From: an uncultured Parabacteroides sp.
Lineage (GTDB): Bacteria > Bacteroidota > Bacteroidia > Bacteroidales > Tannerellaceae
Direction of reading: 5' to 3'
Length of the DNA: 27,266 nucleotides
Assembly: GCA_900770835.1 (NCBI GenBank)
Contig: CAAGLQ010000014.1
Coordinates: 1 to 27,266 of the forward strand
Shown here: in pieces, positions 15,386 to 24,494 of the stretch
Position numbering within the stretch: the stretch's first letter is position 1
Layout of the letters: each line of letters begins with the position of its first letter
Made by a program: the position numbers and the translations under genes
The notes under the pieces: model-generated
What the model saw: the letters and a program-made list of their open reading frames with translations, nothing else
Database searches by the model: none
What the model was told of the DNA's origin: nothing

Positions 15386-15415
15386 CAAAGATATCTGTCG
15401 GTCCACTTAATCAAT
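15386..15415 (-). promoter_or_regulatory. Possible second, distal promoter of the same operon
   Basis: On the minus strand ATTG (15415-15412) is followed after 18 nt by TATCTTTG (15393-15386). It is about 75 nt upstream of the proximal promoter. Confidence 0.45.
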
Positions 15416-15493
15416 GGTTCCTTACAAGCAGGAAAGCATATTCCAATGTGGCTGTTTTTTAATTAGTATAGAGAAAGTATTAGCTAAAAATTG

Positions 15494-15501
15494 TATCTTT
15501 G
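15494..15501 (+). promoter_or_regulatory. Putative -7 element for nadE
   Basis: TATCTTTG, 25 nt before the nadE ATG at 15527. The region 19-21 nt upstream lacks a TTTG box. Confidence 0.55.
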
Positions 15502-15526
15502 AGGCCATATTTTAAAAGCCTACAAC

Positions 15527-17449
15527 ATGAACTACGGTTTTGTCAAAGTGGCAGCGGCGGTGCCTCACGTGAAGGTGGCCGACTGCCTTTATAATATGCG
15601 TCAGATAGAGGGACTTATGCGTCAAGCTGCCGCACAGCATGTGCAGATCATCGCCTTCCCGGAACTTTCCATCACGGCCTATACCTGCCTGGATTTGTTT
15701 CAGCAGGAGTTGCTGCTCCGTCAGGCAGAAAAGAGCCTGAACGAGCTGATCAGCCAAACGTCGGATTTAGACCTGATGGCTATCGTGGGTTGCCCGTTGC
15801 GTAGCGGCAGCCAGTTGATCAACGCGGCAGTGGCTTTCCAACGGGGCGAGATCTTGGGCGTAGTGCCGAAAAGCTATCTGCCGAGCTACAAGGAGTTTCA
15901 GGAAGAGCGTTGGTTCACACCGGCCTATCAGCTGCAAGAGAGCGTGATCCAGATTGGTGGACGCACGGTGCCGATGGACAGCTACCTGCTGTTTGAGTAT
16001 GAGCAGGTGAAGGTGGGTGTCGAGATCTGCGAGGATCTGTGGGTGCCCATCCCGCCCAGCTCAGAATTAGCGATGCAGGGGGCGAACCTGATCTTCAACC
16101 TCTCAGCCAGCAACGAGCTGATCGGGAAACATGCCTATTTGCGTTCGCTGATCGCCCAGCAGTCTGCCCGTTGCATTGCCGGATATATCTATGCCTCCGC
16201 TGGTTTCGGCGAGTCGAGCACCGACTTGGTCTTCGCTGGCAACGGCATTATCGCCGAGAATGGCGTGATCTTGCAGGAATCGGAGCGTTTCTCGATGGAG
16301 GAGCAGTTGGTGATCAGCGAGATCGACGTGGAGAACTTGATGAACGATCGCCGGGTGAACACCAGCTTCATGCAGGGCTATTTGAATCATAACTTGACCA
16401 ACGCCACGATCATTCCGTTCCGCCTGCCCAACCACACCTTGCAGCTGACTCGACCGATTGATCCGCACCCCTTCACCCCTTCCGGTGAAGCCTTGAAAGA
16501 GCGGTGCGAGGAGATTTTCCATATCCAGGTAGCCGGTTTGGCGAAACGACTGGTGCATACCCATGCGCAGACGGCCGTGGTCGGCATTTCCGGTGGATTG
16601 GACTCCACCTTGGCTTTATTGGTGACCGTGATGACTTTCGACGCACTGAAGCTGCCGCGTGAACACATCATTGGCATCACAATGCCGGGCTTCGGCACGA
16701 CAGATCGCACCTACACCAACGCTTGCAACCTCATCCGTTCCTTAGGTGTCACCTTGAAAGAGATTTCCATCAAGGCTGCTTGCCTACAACATTTCCAAGA
16801 CATTGAGCATGACCCCTCCGTGCATGACGTGACCTATGAGAACAGTCAAGCTCGTGAGCGGACGCAGCTGTTGATGGATGTGGCGAATAAGGCAAACGGC
16901 ATGGTGATCGGCACTGGTGATCTTTCGGAATTGGCCTTAGGGTGGGCTACCTACAATGGCGACCACATGTCGATGTATGGCGTGAATGGCAGCATTCCAA
17001 AGACCTTGGTGCGCTACTTGGTGGAATGGGTAGCCAACAACAAAGTGGACGCAGCGTCTAAGGCTACCCTTTTAGACATTGTTGATACGCCCATCAGCCC
17101 GGAGCTGATCCCCGCTGACGAGCAAGGCAACATCAAGCAGAAAACAGAGGATTTGGTGGGGCCTTACGAGCTGCACGATTTCTTCCTCTATCATTTCATC
17201 CGCTTCGGGGCTTGCCCGTCGAAAATCTACTTCTTGGCGCAAACAGCCTTTGCCGGTGTATATGATGCGGCAACAATCAAGAAATGGCTCCACACCTTCT
17301 TCCGCCGCTTCTTCCAGCAACAGTTCAAGCGCAGCTGTTTGCCCGACGGCCCGAAGGTAGGCTCCATCACGCTCTCTCCCCGAGGCGACTGGCGTATGCC
17401 AAGCGACGCCATGGCCACCTTGTGGTTAGCGGAGATTGAGAAACTCTAA
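15527..17449 (+). CDS. nadE: Glutamine-dependent NAD+ synthetase
   Basis: The protein is 640 aa, the usual length for the two-domain enzyme. The N-terminal nitrilase-type amidase has the catalytic triad Glu46 (FPELS), Lys115 (VPKSYLP) and Cys168 (EICEDLW), releasing ammonia from glutamine. The C-terminal synthetase domain has the PP-loop SGGLDS (355-360) and the family motif GTGDLSELALGWATYNGDH. It converts deamido-NAD to NAD in the last step of the pathway. It is a single-gene unit with a promoter element just upstream. It converges with the esterase gene at 17452, leaving only 2 nt between the stop codons. No further NAD genes are in the window. Confidence 0.96.
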   Translation: MNYGFVKVAAAVPHVKVADCLYNMRQIEGLMRQAAAQHVQIIAFPELSITAYTCLDLFQQELLLRQAEKSLNELISQTSDLDLMAIVGCPLRSGSQLINAAVAFQRGEILGVVPKSYLPSYKEFQEERWFTPAYQLQESVIQIGGRTVPMDSYLLFEYEQVKVGVEICEDLWVPIPPSSELAMQGANLIFNLSASNELIGKHAYLRSLIAQQSARCIAGYIYASAGFGESSTDLVFAGNGIIAENGVILQESERFSMEEQLVISEIDVENLMNDRRVNTSFMQGYLNHNLTNATIIPFRLPNHTLQLTRPIDPHPFTPSGEALKERCEEIFHIQVAGLAKRLVHTHAQTAVVGISGGLDSTLALLVTVMTFDALKLPREHIIGITMPGFGTTDRTYTNACNLIRSLGVTLKEISIKAACLQHFQDIEHDPSVHDVTYENSQARERTQLLMDVANKANGMVIGTGDLSELALGWATYNGDHMSMYGVNGSIPKTLVRYLVEWVANNKVDAASKATLLDIVDTPISPELIPADEQGNIKQKTEDLVGPYELHDFFLYHFIRFGACPSKIYFLAQTAFAGVYDAATIKKWLHTFFRRFFQQQFKRSCLPDGPKVGSITLSPRGDWRMPSDAMATLWLAEIEKL

Positions 17450-17451
17450 GC

Positions 17452-18573
17452 TCAATTCCACCCCATCAACTGACGCAGGAAAGGAATCAGTTCATCGGCC
17501 ATGCGTTGCTGCTGGCCGATGCTGGGATGGAAATCGGCGCCATAGCCTAAATCTCCGTTCTGCGGAGAGAAACTAAAACGATAGACCTCTTTGTCTCCTG
17601 CTGCATTCGCCTCAGCAGCCACCTCATCCAAGGTGCGCTCCACCAACCGCATAGGTTCACCATCCAACATACAGCCACTCAACCAAACTATTTTAGCTTG
17701 CGGATAGAGTTCACGCAGACGCTGTCCGAAACGAACATAAGCCGCTTTCAAGCGAACCAGATCATACCCTTTCGTGCTGCAATCATTCGTGCCTAAATTG
17801 ACACAGACCAAATCTGGTTGGTAGCGCTGGCAATCCCACACCTCCGTGCTATCCCCGAAAAGGGTTTGTAAATAAAGGGCTGGCATACAATCGGGATTTC
17901 CCTCCTTCGGGCCGTTATAATTGCGGTAAACACCAAGTCCACTACGAGCAGTAACATAATGCTGCGCATTCAACGCACGGGCCGCAATCGCCGCATAGGT
18001 ATAATAATGGTTCTCCGTATCTTCTGAGAAACGAACTTTTCCGCTCGAAGCCTCCACGCCATAGCCACACGTGATGGAATTGCCAATAAACTCAATCTTA
18101 CGGGTAGGCAATGCTGGAGGCGTGACTAACTTGCATCCCTCATCCAACAGGAATCCCTTGAACTCCGGACGCCGTTCGTATGCTTCCAAGACATTCATGA
18201 TGCGTACCGTATGATTGCCATTGGGCAGGGCAGTCGCCAAAGAGACAACAGAGTCTTTGGGCGAATTGAATGCCACCTTGAAAGGTTGTGCCTCGTCGAT
18301 CTGCACCATGAAATAACCACTGTTTGGCTTCGCCACCATGCGAAGTGAAGTGCCTTCAAAAGCCGCACGGATCTGTACACCCGGATAGGTAAAGCAGGGC
18401 GCATCAGGATGCGTGAAGCTGACACGTCCCACATACTGAATTTGTGGATCAGTCGGTTTCACCCAAGTTTCCGCAGGAGCTACCGTTGTCTGGGCAATCA
18501 TTCCCTGCCCCACAAAACAACTCATGACCAAGCAACACAGCCATGTCTTGAATCTTAACTGTTGTGTTTTCAT
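17452..18573 (-). CDS. Exported SGNH/GDSL esterase with N-terminal jelly-roll domain (CE2-like)
   Basis: The protein is 373 aa. A signal peptide ends near GMIAQ (about residue 28). Residues about 35-150 form a beta-rich domain (QYVGRVSF...PGVQIRAAFEGTSL) as in carbohydrate esterase family 2. The SGNH hydrolase domain follows, with the nucleophile Ser166 in GNSIT, the GTND block near 256, and the catalytic pair D347-x-H349 in DFHPS. Family members remove acetyl groups from polysaccharides such as xylan or mannan; the natural substrate here is unknown. It begins 24 nt after the DUF3810 gene and is the last gene of the minus-strand run. It ends 2 nt from the nadE stop with no terminator between. 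Confidence 0.88.
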   Translation of the reverse strand: MKTQQLRFKTWLCCLVMSCFVGQGMIAQTTVAPAETWVKPTDPQIQYVGRVSFTHPDAPCFTYPGVQIRAAFEGTSLRMVAKPNSGYFMVQIDEAQPFKVAFNSPKDSVVSLATALPNGNHTVRIMNVLEAYERRPEFKGFLLDEGCKLVTPPALPTRKIEFIGNSITCGYGVEASSGKVRFSEDTENHYYTYAAIAARALNAQHYVTARSGLGVYRNYNGPKEGNPDCMPALYLQTLFGDSTEVWDCQRYQPDLVCVNLGTNDCSTKGYDLVRLKAAYVRFGQRLRELYPQAKIVWLSGCMLDGEPMRLVERTLDEVAAEANAAGDKEVYRFSFSPQNGDLGYGADFHPSIGQQQRMADELIPFLRQLMGWN

Positions 18574-18597
18574 CGCTATCTATTTATGTATTAACCA

Positions 18598-19656
18598 TCA
18601 ACTATTCCATTTATCTTCCCACACAATCAGCAGAGCAATCACCTCCGCATAGTTGGCCGTGCCCGACGAGATGCGATTGCTCTTCAAAAAAAGATTATAG
18701 AGCGTATGTTGCGCCTCACCAATCCATGGGCTGTAAAGGGCTTGCCAATAAGCCGCCTTCTCGTTGTACAATTGCCGCACTTCCGGGCGCAAACGATTCA
18801 CCCATGCCTTGAAATCATCCGGCGAAAGCGCCGATCGAGCATTGCTCAACACATAGGGCAACAGCGAAAAATAGCCAGCGAACCGTAAGACAGGATGATC
18901 GGCATGGGTGCAAACCCAATAGCTACACAGGTTGGCCTCTGCCTCGTTGGTAATGCTCAGCGTATGCGCCAACTCGTGCGCATAGGTAGCTGGGAATTGC
19001 ACCGGCAGTAACTGGCTGTTCAAGTGGAACTCGCAGAAGAAGGGTCCCATATAGCCCATCACTCCTACTGCACTCATCAGTCGAGAACAGCCCATCCGCT
19101 TGTAGCGGGGATGCGCCGTAGGCAGCATGACACCCCATTCGGCAGGCAATGATCGGTAACCAGCCACGACCGCATCTCGCACTTCCTCCTCTTCCATTGC
19201 TAAATCAGTTATATAGGCTTCATTCAAAGCATCTGTATATCGAGAAAGAAAGGTTTCAAAACGTTCGGTTGAATAGCTGACCCGAGGTGTCGCAGAACGA
19301 GTAAAGAAATCCTGCCTGAAATAGTTCAGTCCCCAAGCCACATAAAACCACAGATAGACCCAAGCCACATATTCCACAACCCGGCGAATCCTCTGCCATC
19401 CGCTACGGCGGCGATAAAGCGCATAACACAAATAAACCAGCAACCCCAAAAGGCTGCCATAGATAAAAAGATCGCCCACCGAAAAAGGGAATAGGGATGA
19501 AAAGGTACGCAACACACGAGCTACATAAGGATAAAGTTCACGGGCATACCACTCGCCCCAAGCGGGTCGCATCCGCACGGCCTGCACACTCAGTAGCCCT
19601 ACCCCTAAGCAAAGCCACCGAGTGTATCGTCCCTTCCAACTACTTGGCCACCACAT
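18598..19656 (-). CDS. DUF3810 membrane protein with HExxH metallopeptidase motif
   Basis: The protein is 352 aa. The N-terminal third contains about three membrane helices (near 12-28, 55-75 and 90-112). The rest is soluble and carries YAHELAHTL near 225-233, an HExxH zinc motif, and a downstream NEAEAN that may provide the third ligand. DUF3810 is a Bacteroidota family of putative zinc peptidases with no role known to me. The start overlaps the 3' end of metH by 17 nt, so translation is probably coupled. Peptidase activity is inferred from the motif only. Confidence 0.85.
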   Translation of the reverse strand: MWWPSSWKGRYTRWLCLGVGLLSVQAVRMRPAWGEWYARELYPYVARVLRTFSSLFPFSVGDLFIYGSLLGLLVYLCYALYRRRSGWQRIRRVVEYVAWVYLWFYVAWGLNYFRQDFFTRSATPRVSYSTERFETFLSRYTDALNEAYITDLAMEEEEVRDAVVAGYRSLPAEWGVMLPTAHPRYKRMGCSRLMSAVGVMGYMGPFFCEFHLNSQLLPVQFPATYAHELAHTLSITNEAEANLCSYWVCTHADHPVLRFAGYFSLLPYVLSNARSALSPDDFKAWVNRLRPEVRQLYNEKAAYWQALYSPWIGEAQHTLYNLFLKSNRISSGTANYAEVIALLIVWEDKWNS

Positions 19657-22600
19657 TACGGCTTAATAACTTGCGTGCCTCCTCCTCGGTCAACCCTCGA
19701 CGAGCGGCATAATCACGCAGCTGCTCCTCGTCAATGGTTCCAATCATGAAATACTGCGCTGCCGGATGCGCAAAATAAAGTCCACTGACCGAAGCGGTCG
19801 GGTACATCGCCCCATTCTCGGTCAACCGCACACCGATACGCTGCATATTCAACAGCTCGTCCAAGGTCTCATTGAGCCGCTGATCAGGCAAAGAGGGATA
19901 GCCAATCGCCGGACGAATGCCTTGGTACTTCACTTTAAAGAGATCCGCAACAGAGAGTTGCTCCTGAGGCGCATAGCCCCAATATTCCTTGCGCACTCGC
20001 TCATGCAGGTACTCTGCCAATGCCTCCGCCAAACGGTCGCTCAACGTCTGCAGCAACATGGCGTTATAGGTGTCGCCTTCCGACTCGTATTGCTCCATCC
20101 AATGCTCCAAACCGATGCCTGCCGTCACCACAAAAGCGCCTAAATAGTCTGTCCGATGCTCCTCAACGGGCATCACAAAGTCGGCTAAACTCTTATACAT
20201 ATTCTCCGAACGCTTTACCTGCTGTCGCAAGGTAGGCAATAGGCAATCGCCAACATGGATTGTATCTCCCTCACTATAAGCAGGGAAAAAGCCATAAATT
20301 GCCTTGCAGCAAGCTATTTTCTCAGCTACTAACCGATTCAACAGGCGAGTCGCATCCTTGTAGAGCTGCATCGCCTCAGCTGCCTTCGTCCGCTCGTTCT
20401 CAGGGAATCCAGCTAACCACATCGCCCGGCAGGAATCGCAGCCATGGATCTGCGCAATCTCCGCATAGCGTCCCGGCAGTTTCCAAGCGCTGAAGAAGAA
20501 GGTCCAATGAATATAGGGTATCAGCTCCTCTACCGGCACGACAGGCAGCTCATGGACACCCATCTGATGAGGCACCACAGGCGTATAAGCGTTCCAATCT
20601 ATCACCACCGGATGCTGACGCGCCTCTGCCAACGGGACCAGCTCCTCTTGCTTCTGTCCCATCGACGCACGCAAAGCCTCCTGCTCACGCTCCAGCTCTG
20701 CCACATAGGCATCATGCGTAGCAGGATTCAACAACTTGGCCGCAATCAATGGGTTCTGAGAGGCATCCAGTACATGAATTACCGGGAAATCGTAATGCGG
20801 AGCGATCTTCACCGCTGTATGCAGTTTAGAAGTAGTCGCACCGCCTACCATCAACGGCATCGTTAATCCCGCCTTTTGCATCTCCTCTGCTACATGTGCC
20901 ATCTCCTCCAACGAGGGTGTGATCAAGCCGGAGAGACAAACCAGATCAGGCTTCTCCTCGATCGCCTTCTGCACAATCACCTCAGCAGGAACCATCACGC
21001 CCAGGTCAATCACCTCATAGTTATTGCAAGATAATACAATGGAAACAATGTTCTTACCAATGTCATGCACATCGCCTTTCACCGTAGCGAAAAGCACCTT
21101 CCCCGCCTTTGCTGAACCGGAAGCCTGCTTCTCCGCCTCAATAGCCGGCTGCAAGATAGCCACCGCCTTCTTCATCGTACGAGCTGTCTTCACCACCTGC
21201 GGCAGGAACATCTTTCCGGCACCGAACAGGTTGCCAACCTTGTTCATACCGCTCATCAAGGGGCCATCAATAATCTCTACTGCATGGGCATACTGTGTTA
21301 AAGCCTCCTGCAAGTCAGCCTCTAAATAATCACCAATACCCTTAATCAAGGCATACTCCAAACGCTCGTTCAAAGTGCCCTCTCGCCAAGCCTCTTGGTG
21401 CTTTCCCGTTTGCTCGCCGGCTGCCTCGGCATGTAGCTGCTGCGCATAAGCGATCAACTCCTCTGCCGCCTCCGGACGACGATAAAGGATAACATCCTCC
21501 AAAAGCGTACGGAACTCCGGCTCAATCTCCTCATACAGTACAGATGTGGAGGGATTGACAATGCCCATGTCCATTCCTTTGGCAATCGCATGATAGAGGA
21601 AGACGGCGTGCATGGCCTCACGCACCCAGTTATTCCCTCGGAAAGAGAAAGAGAGGTTACTTACACCACCACTCACCTTCGCACCGGGAAGGTTCTGCTT
21701 GATCCATTCCACCGCACGGATAAAGGCCAAGCCATAGTCATTATGCTCCTCCATACCGGTAGCGATCGCCAAGATATTGGGATCAAAGATGATGTCTTGC
21801 GGGTTAAAACCTACCTTTTGCGTCAGCAGGTCATAGGCCCGTTTACAGATCGTAATCTTCCGCTCAAAAGTATCGGCCTGCCCCTGCTCATCAAAAGCCA
21901 TGACCACCGTAGCGGCACCCAACTGCTTAATGCGTGCCGCATGGCGCAAGAACAGCTCCTCACCCTCTTTCAGTGAGATAGAATTGACAATGCTCTTGCC
22001 CTGTACACACATTAGACCCTGCTCAATCACCTCCCACTTTGAGGAGTCGATCATGACCGGTACCCGAGCAATATCCGGCTCAGCCGCAATCAAGTTCAGG
22101 AAATGGGTCATCTCCTTCACCGCATCCAGCATACCATCATCCATATTGATGTCGAGCACCTGTGCTCCATCCTCCACCTGCTTGCGAGCAATGGTCAGTG
22201 CTTCTTCATAACTTCCCTCCTTGATCAAACGCAAGAACTTACGTGAACCGGCCACATTGCAACGCTCACCTACATTCACGAAGTTATTCTCTGGCTTCAC
22301 CTCCAACAGTTCCAATCCAGAGAGCCAGAGGCAATCAGGTTTCGGCGCAGGTTGATGCGGCCGTTTGCCACGCACTAAATCAGGAAACTTAGCGATATGT
22401 GCCGGAGTCGTACCACAACAGCCACCCAACACATTCACCAAACCCTCCTCCACGAAGGGGCGCACATGCTCCAACATTGTCTCAGGAGTCTCGTCGTAAT
22501 CGCCAAACGTATTAGGCAATCCCGCATTGGGATAGGCACTGATGAAACAGGAAGCCAAACGGGCCAATTCCGCTAAGTAAGGCTTCATATCTGCCGCTCC

Positions 22601-23338
22601 AAATGAACAATTCAAACCCACGCTCACGATGTGCGTATGCTGCACAGATGCCAAAAAGGCCGCCAACGTCTGCCCGGAGAAGGTACGTCCGCCCTGCGCC
22701 GAAAGCGTCAGCGAAAGCATGATCGGCAGATCCGCCTGACGCTCCTGCAAAACCACCTCTGCTGCCTCCAAGCCCGCCTTGACATTCAAGGTGTCGAACG
22801 TCGTCTCAAACAAGATGATGTCCACTCCACCTTCCACCAACGCCTCGATCTGCTCCTTGTAGGCCACATAAAGATCAGCGTAAGTCACAGCCCGATAAGC
22901 TGGATCGCTTACGTCGGGACTCATGGAAGCGGTCTTATTGGTCGGGCCTATAGATCCTGCCACCCAAATCGGGCGACCCGTTCGTGCCGTATAGGTATTG
23001 GCTGCCTCACGCACCAAGCGTGCTCCTGCCCGATTGATCTCACCCACATAAGCCTGTGTGCCATAATCGGCCATAGAGATCACATTGGCATTAAACGTAT
23101 TAGTCGTGACAATGTCTGCCCCTGCCTCCATATATTGCGTGTGAATCTCTTTCAGCACATCGGGCCGGGTGATATTCAAGAGGTCATTATTGCCTTTCAA
23201 TTGTCCGAGAAAATCGGTGAACCGTTCCCCTCGATAATCCTGTTCTGTCAGTTTAAACCGCTGGATCATGGTGCCCAACCCGCCGTCAAGCACTAAAATA
23301 CGCTCCCGCAGAAGCCGTTCAAACGCTGATCTTGTCAT
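19640..23338 (-). CDS. metH: Cobalamin-dependent methionine synthase
   Basis: The protein is 1232 aa, close to the E. coli enzyme, and all four modules are present. The homocysteine domain (about 1-325) has zinc cysteines in GLNCSFG near 242 and GGCCGTTP near 305. The pterin domain follows (about 350-615; NVGERCNVAGS, DINMDDGMLD). The cap and B12-binding domain has DVHDIGK near 754, whose His is the lower cobalt ligand. The C-terminal S-adenosylmethionine-dependent reactivation domain (about 900-1232) has RPAIGYPSLPDQ near 1141. A clear AGGAGAG stands 6 nt before the ATG, unusually good for this phylum. The gene follows smpB by 49 nt, and that gap cannot hold a cobalamin riboswitch. Confidence 0.97.
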   Translation of the reverse strand: MTRSAFERLLRERILVLDGGLGTMIQRFKLTEQDYRGERFTDFLGQLKGNNDLLNITRPDVLKEIHTQYMEAGADIVTTNTFNANVISMADYGTQAYVGEINRAGARLVREAANTYTARTGRPIWVAGSIGPTNKTASMSPDVSDPAYRAVTYADLYVAYKEQIEALVEGGVDIILFETTFDTLNVKAGLEAAEVVLQERQADLPIMLSLTLSAQGGRTFSGQTLAAFLASVQHTHIVSVGLNCSFGAADMKPYLAELARLASCFISAYPNAGLPNTFGDYDETPETMLEHVRPFVEEGLVNVLGGCCGTTPAHIAKFPDLVRGKRPHQPAPKPDCLWLSGLELLEVKPENNFVNVGERCNVAGSRKFLRLIKEGSYEEALTIARKQVEDGAQVLDINMDDGMLDAVKEMTHFLNLIAAEPDIARVPVMIDSSKWEVIEQGLMCVQGKSIVNSISLKEGEELFLRHAARIKQLGAATVVMAFDEQGQADTFERKITICKRAYDLLTQKVGFNPQDIIFDPNILAIATGMEEHNDYGLAFIRAVEWIKQNLPGAKVSGGVSNLSFSFRGNNWVREAMHAVFLYHAIAKGMDMGIVNPSTSVLYEEIEPEFRTLLEDVILYRRPEAAEELIAYAQQLHAEAAGEQTGKHQEAWREGTLNERLEYALIKGIGDYLEADLQEALTQYAHAVEIIDGPLMSGMNKVGNLFGAGKMFLPQVVKTARTMKKAVAILQPAIEAEKQASGSAKAGKVLFATVKGDVHDIGKNIVSIVLSCNNYEVIDLGVMVPAEVIVQKAIEEKPDLVCLSGLITPSLEEMAHVAEEMQKAGLTMPLMVGGATTSKLHTAVKIAPHYDFPVIHVLDASQNPLIAAKLLNPATHDAYVAELEREQEALRASMGQKQEELVPLAEARQHPVVIDWNAYTPVVPHQMGVHELPVVPVEELIPYIHWTFFFSAWKLPGRYAEIAQIHGCDSCRAMWLAGFPENERTKAAEAMQLYKDATRLLNRLVAEKIACCKAIYGFFPAYSEGDTIHVGDCLLPTLRQQVKRSENMYKSLADFVMPVEEHRTDYLGAFVVTAGIGLEHWMEQYESEGDTYNAMLLQTLSDRLAEALAEYLHERVRKEYWGYAPQEQLSVADLFKVKYQGIRPAIGYPSLPDQRLNETLDELLNMQRIGVRLTENGAMYPTASVSGLYFAHPAAQYFMIGTIDEEQLRDYAARRGLTEEEARKLLSRNVVAK

Positions 23339-23387
23339 GTTTTTCTCTCCTGTTCTTTTTGCCTATCAAAAAATAACCGCTATTTGC

Positions 23388-23849
23388 CTATCGCTTGAAA
23401 GCCCGATCCATCTCTCGTCGATCATCACGCTCTCGGATGGAATCACGCTTGTCGTACTCCTTCTTACCCCGAGCGATAGCTACCACGACCTTGGCCAATC
23501 CCTTCTCATTGATAAACAATTTCGTGGGAACAATCGTGAAGCCACTGGCTTTTACCGCTCCCTCAATCTTGCGTAGCTCCTTACGAGTCAACAATAGCTT
23601 GCGATCTCGACGGGCTGTGTGGTTGTTATAAGTGCCGTAAAAATACTCGGCGATATACATGTTCTTCACCCATAGCTCTCCCTTCTCGACAATGCAGAAG
23701 GTATCTACTAAACTCGCCTTGCCCAAGCGGATGGATTTAATTTCCGTACCGGTCAATACGATGCCGGCCGTAAAGGTATCGAGCAACTCATAATCAAAGG
23801 TTGCCCGTTTATTCTTGATTAATATATTGTTACTTAACTTCTCTTTCAT
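23388..23849 (-). CDS. smpB: SsrA-binding protein SmpB
   Basis: The protein is 153 aa, typical for SmpB. The OB-fold core is clear: KNKRATFDYELLDTFTAGI, GTEIKSIR, ASLVDTF and the RDRKLLL stretch. The basic, probably disordered C-terminal tail begins around RGKKEYDKRDSIRERD and would reach the ribosomal decoding centre. It carries tmRNA to stalled ribosomes in trans-translation. No tmRNA gene is visible in the window. It lies 29 nt after the Yip1-like gene and 49 nt before metH. Confidence 0.96.
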   Translation of the reverse strand: MKEKLSNNILIKNKRATFDYELLDTFTAGIVLTGTEIKSIRLGKASLVDTFCIVEKGELWVKNMYIAEYFYGTYNNHTARRDRKLLLTRKELRKIEGAVKASGFTIVPTKLFINEKGLAKVVVAIARGKKEYDKRDSIRERDDRREMDRAFKR

Positions 23850-23878
23850 GGCTTATCTCTCCCTGTTCATTGGATTTA

Positions 23879-24442
23879 TTAGCCTAATCCAGGCATAAAC
23901 ATGCCCATCAATTTCTCTATAACCACGGGTGTCAATAAGATAACCACTGTTGTTGTACAGGTAAACTTCATGCGCTCTTTCTCCTCTATCTTCATATAGG
24001 GAACAGCTCCTTCCCAAATAATATAGAATGTATAGAGCACAAACACCTGCAAAAAGAAAAACTCCGGCAACAATTTCAACACGATATTCAGCGCAAACAT
24101 CAGCGAAGAGGAATAGCCCACGAAGCGCATCCATAACTTTAGGTTCTTCTTCCGCTTAAACACACCCTGCCAAATCTCGTTCATCAAATAGGCACCCACA
24201 TAAAAACCACCAAAAGAAGATACCAAAGCACGGATCGCCTCTTTCAACGCATGTTCCAAGTCAAATTGCTTCATAGTGAAGAGTACACCCGCAAAGGCTG
24301 CGATCGTAACCAATCCTATCAATGGATAGATGAAACCGGAAAGAAACTCCTCATGATTTTCTTCTTTTTTCGAAAGCACGTGCCAAGCCTTTGTTGGCTG
24401 CGAAATCAAGCCGATGACCCACTTCAATATCTCTTTATACAT
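23879..24442 (-). CDS. Yip1-domain integral membrane protein
   Basis: The protein is 187 aa. The opening ILKWVIGLISQPTKAW followed by five hydrophobic segments (about 36-56, 66-87, 107-124, 128-146 and 162-180) matches the Yip1/DUF1282-type family of small bacterial membrane proteins. No catalytic motif is visible and the role is unknown. A promoter lies just upstream on its strand (24465-24494), so this gene probably begins the Yip1-smpB-metH transcript. Confidence 0.75.
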   Translation of the reverse strand: MYKEILKWVIGLISQPTKAWHVLSKKEENHEEFLSGFIYPLIGLVTIAAFAGVLFTMKQFDLEHALKEAIRALVSSFGGFYVGAYLMNEIWQGVFKRKKNLKLWMRFVGYSSSLMFALNIVLKLLPEFFFLQVFVLYTFYIIWEGAVPYMKIEEKERMKFTCTTTVVILLTPVVIEKLMGMFMPGLG

Positions 24443-24464
24443 CTTTTATCTACTATTTGAAAAA

Positions 24465-24494
24465 CAAAAGTACACATTATTCTGAAAACCGCAA
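24465..24494 (-). promoter_or_regulatory. Promoter for the Yip1-like/smpB/metH run
   Basis: On the minus strand TTG (24494-24492, preceded by G) is followed after 19 nt by TACTTTTG (24472-24465). It sits 22 nt before the ATG at 24442 and overlaps the 3' end of the upstream lipoprotein gene. Confidence 0.65.

Noticed and set aside
23339..23387. Possible cobalamin riboswitch before metH
   Set aside because: The gap is only 49 nt, far too short for a B12 riboswitch, and no B12-box-like element is seen.
23853..24134. 93-aa minus-strand ORF ending 3 nt before smpB
   Set aside because: It lies wholly inside the Yip1-like gene in another frame, and the Yip1 frame has five membrane helices in the family pattern. 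The neat ending next to smpB looks like chance.
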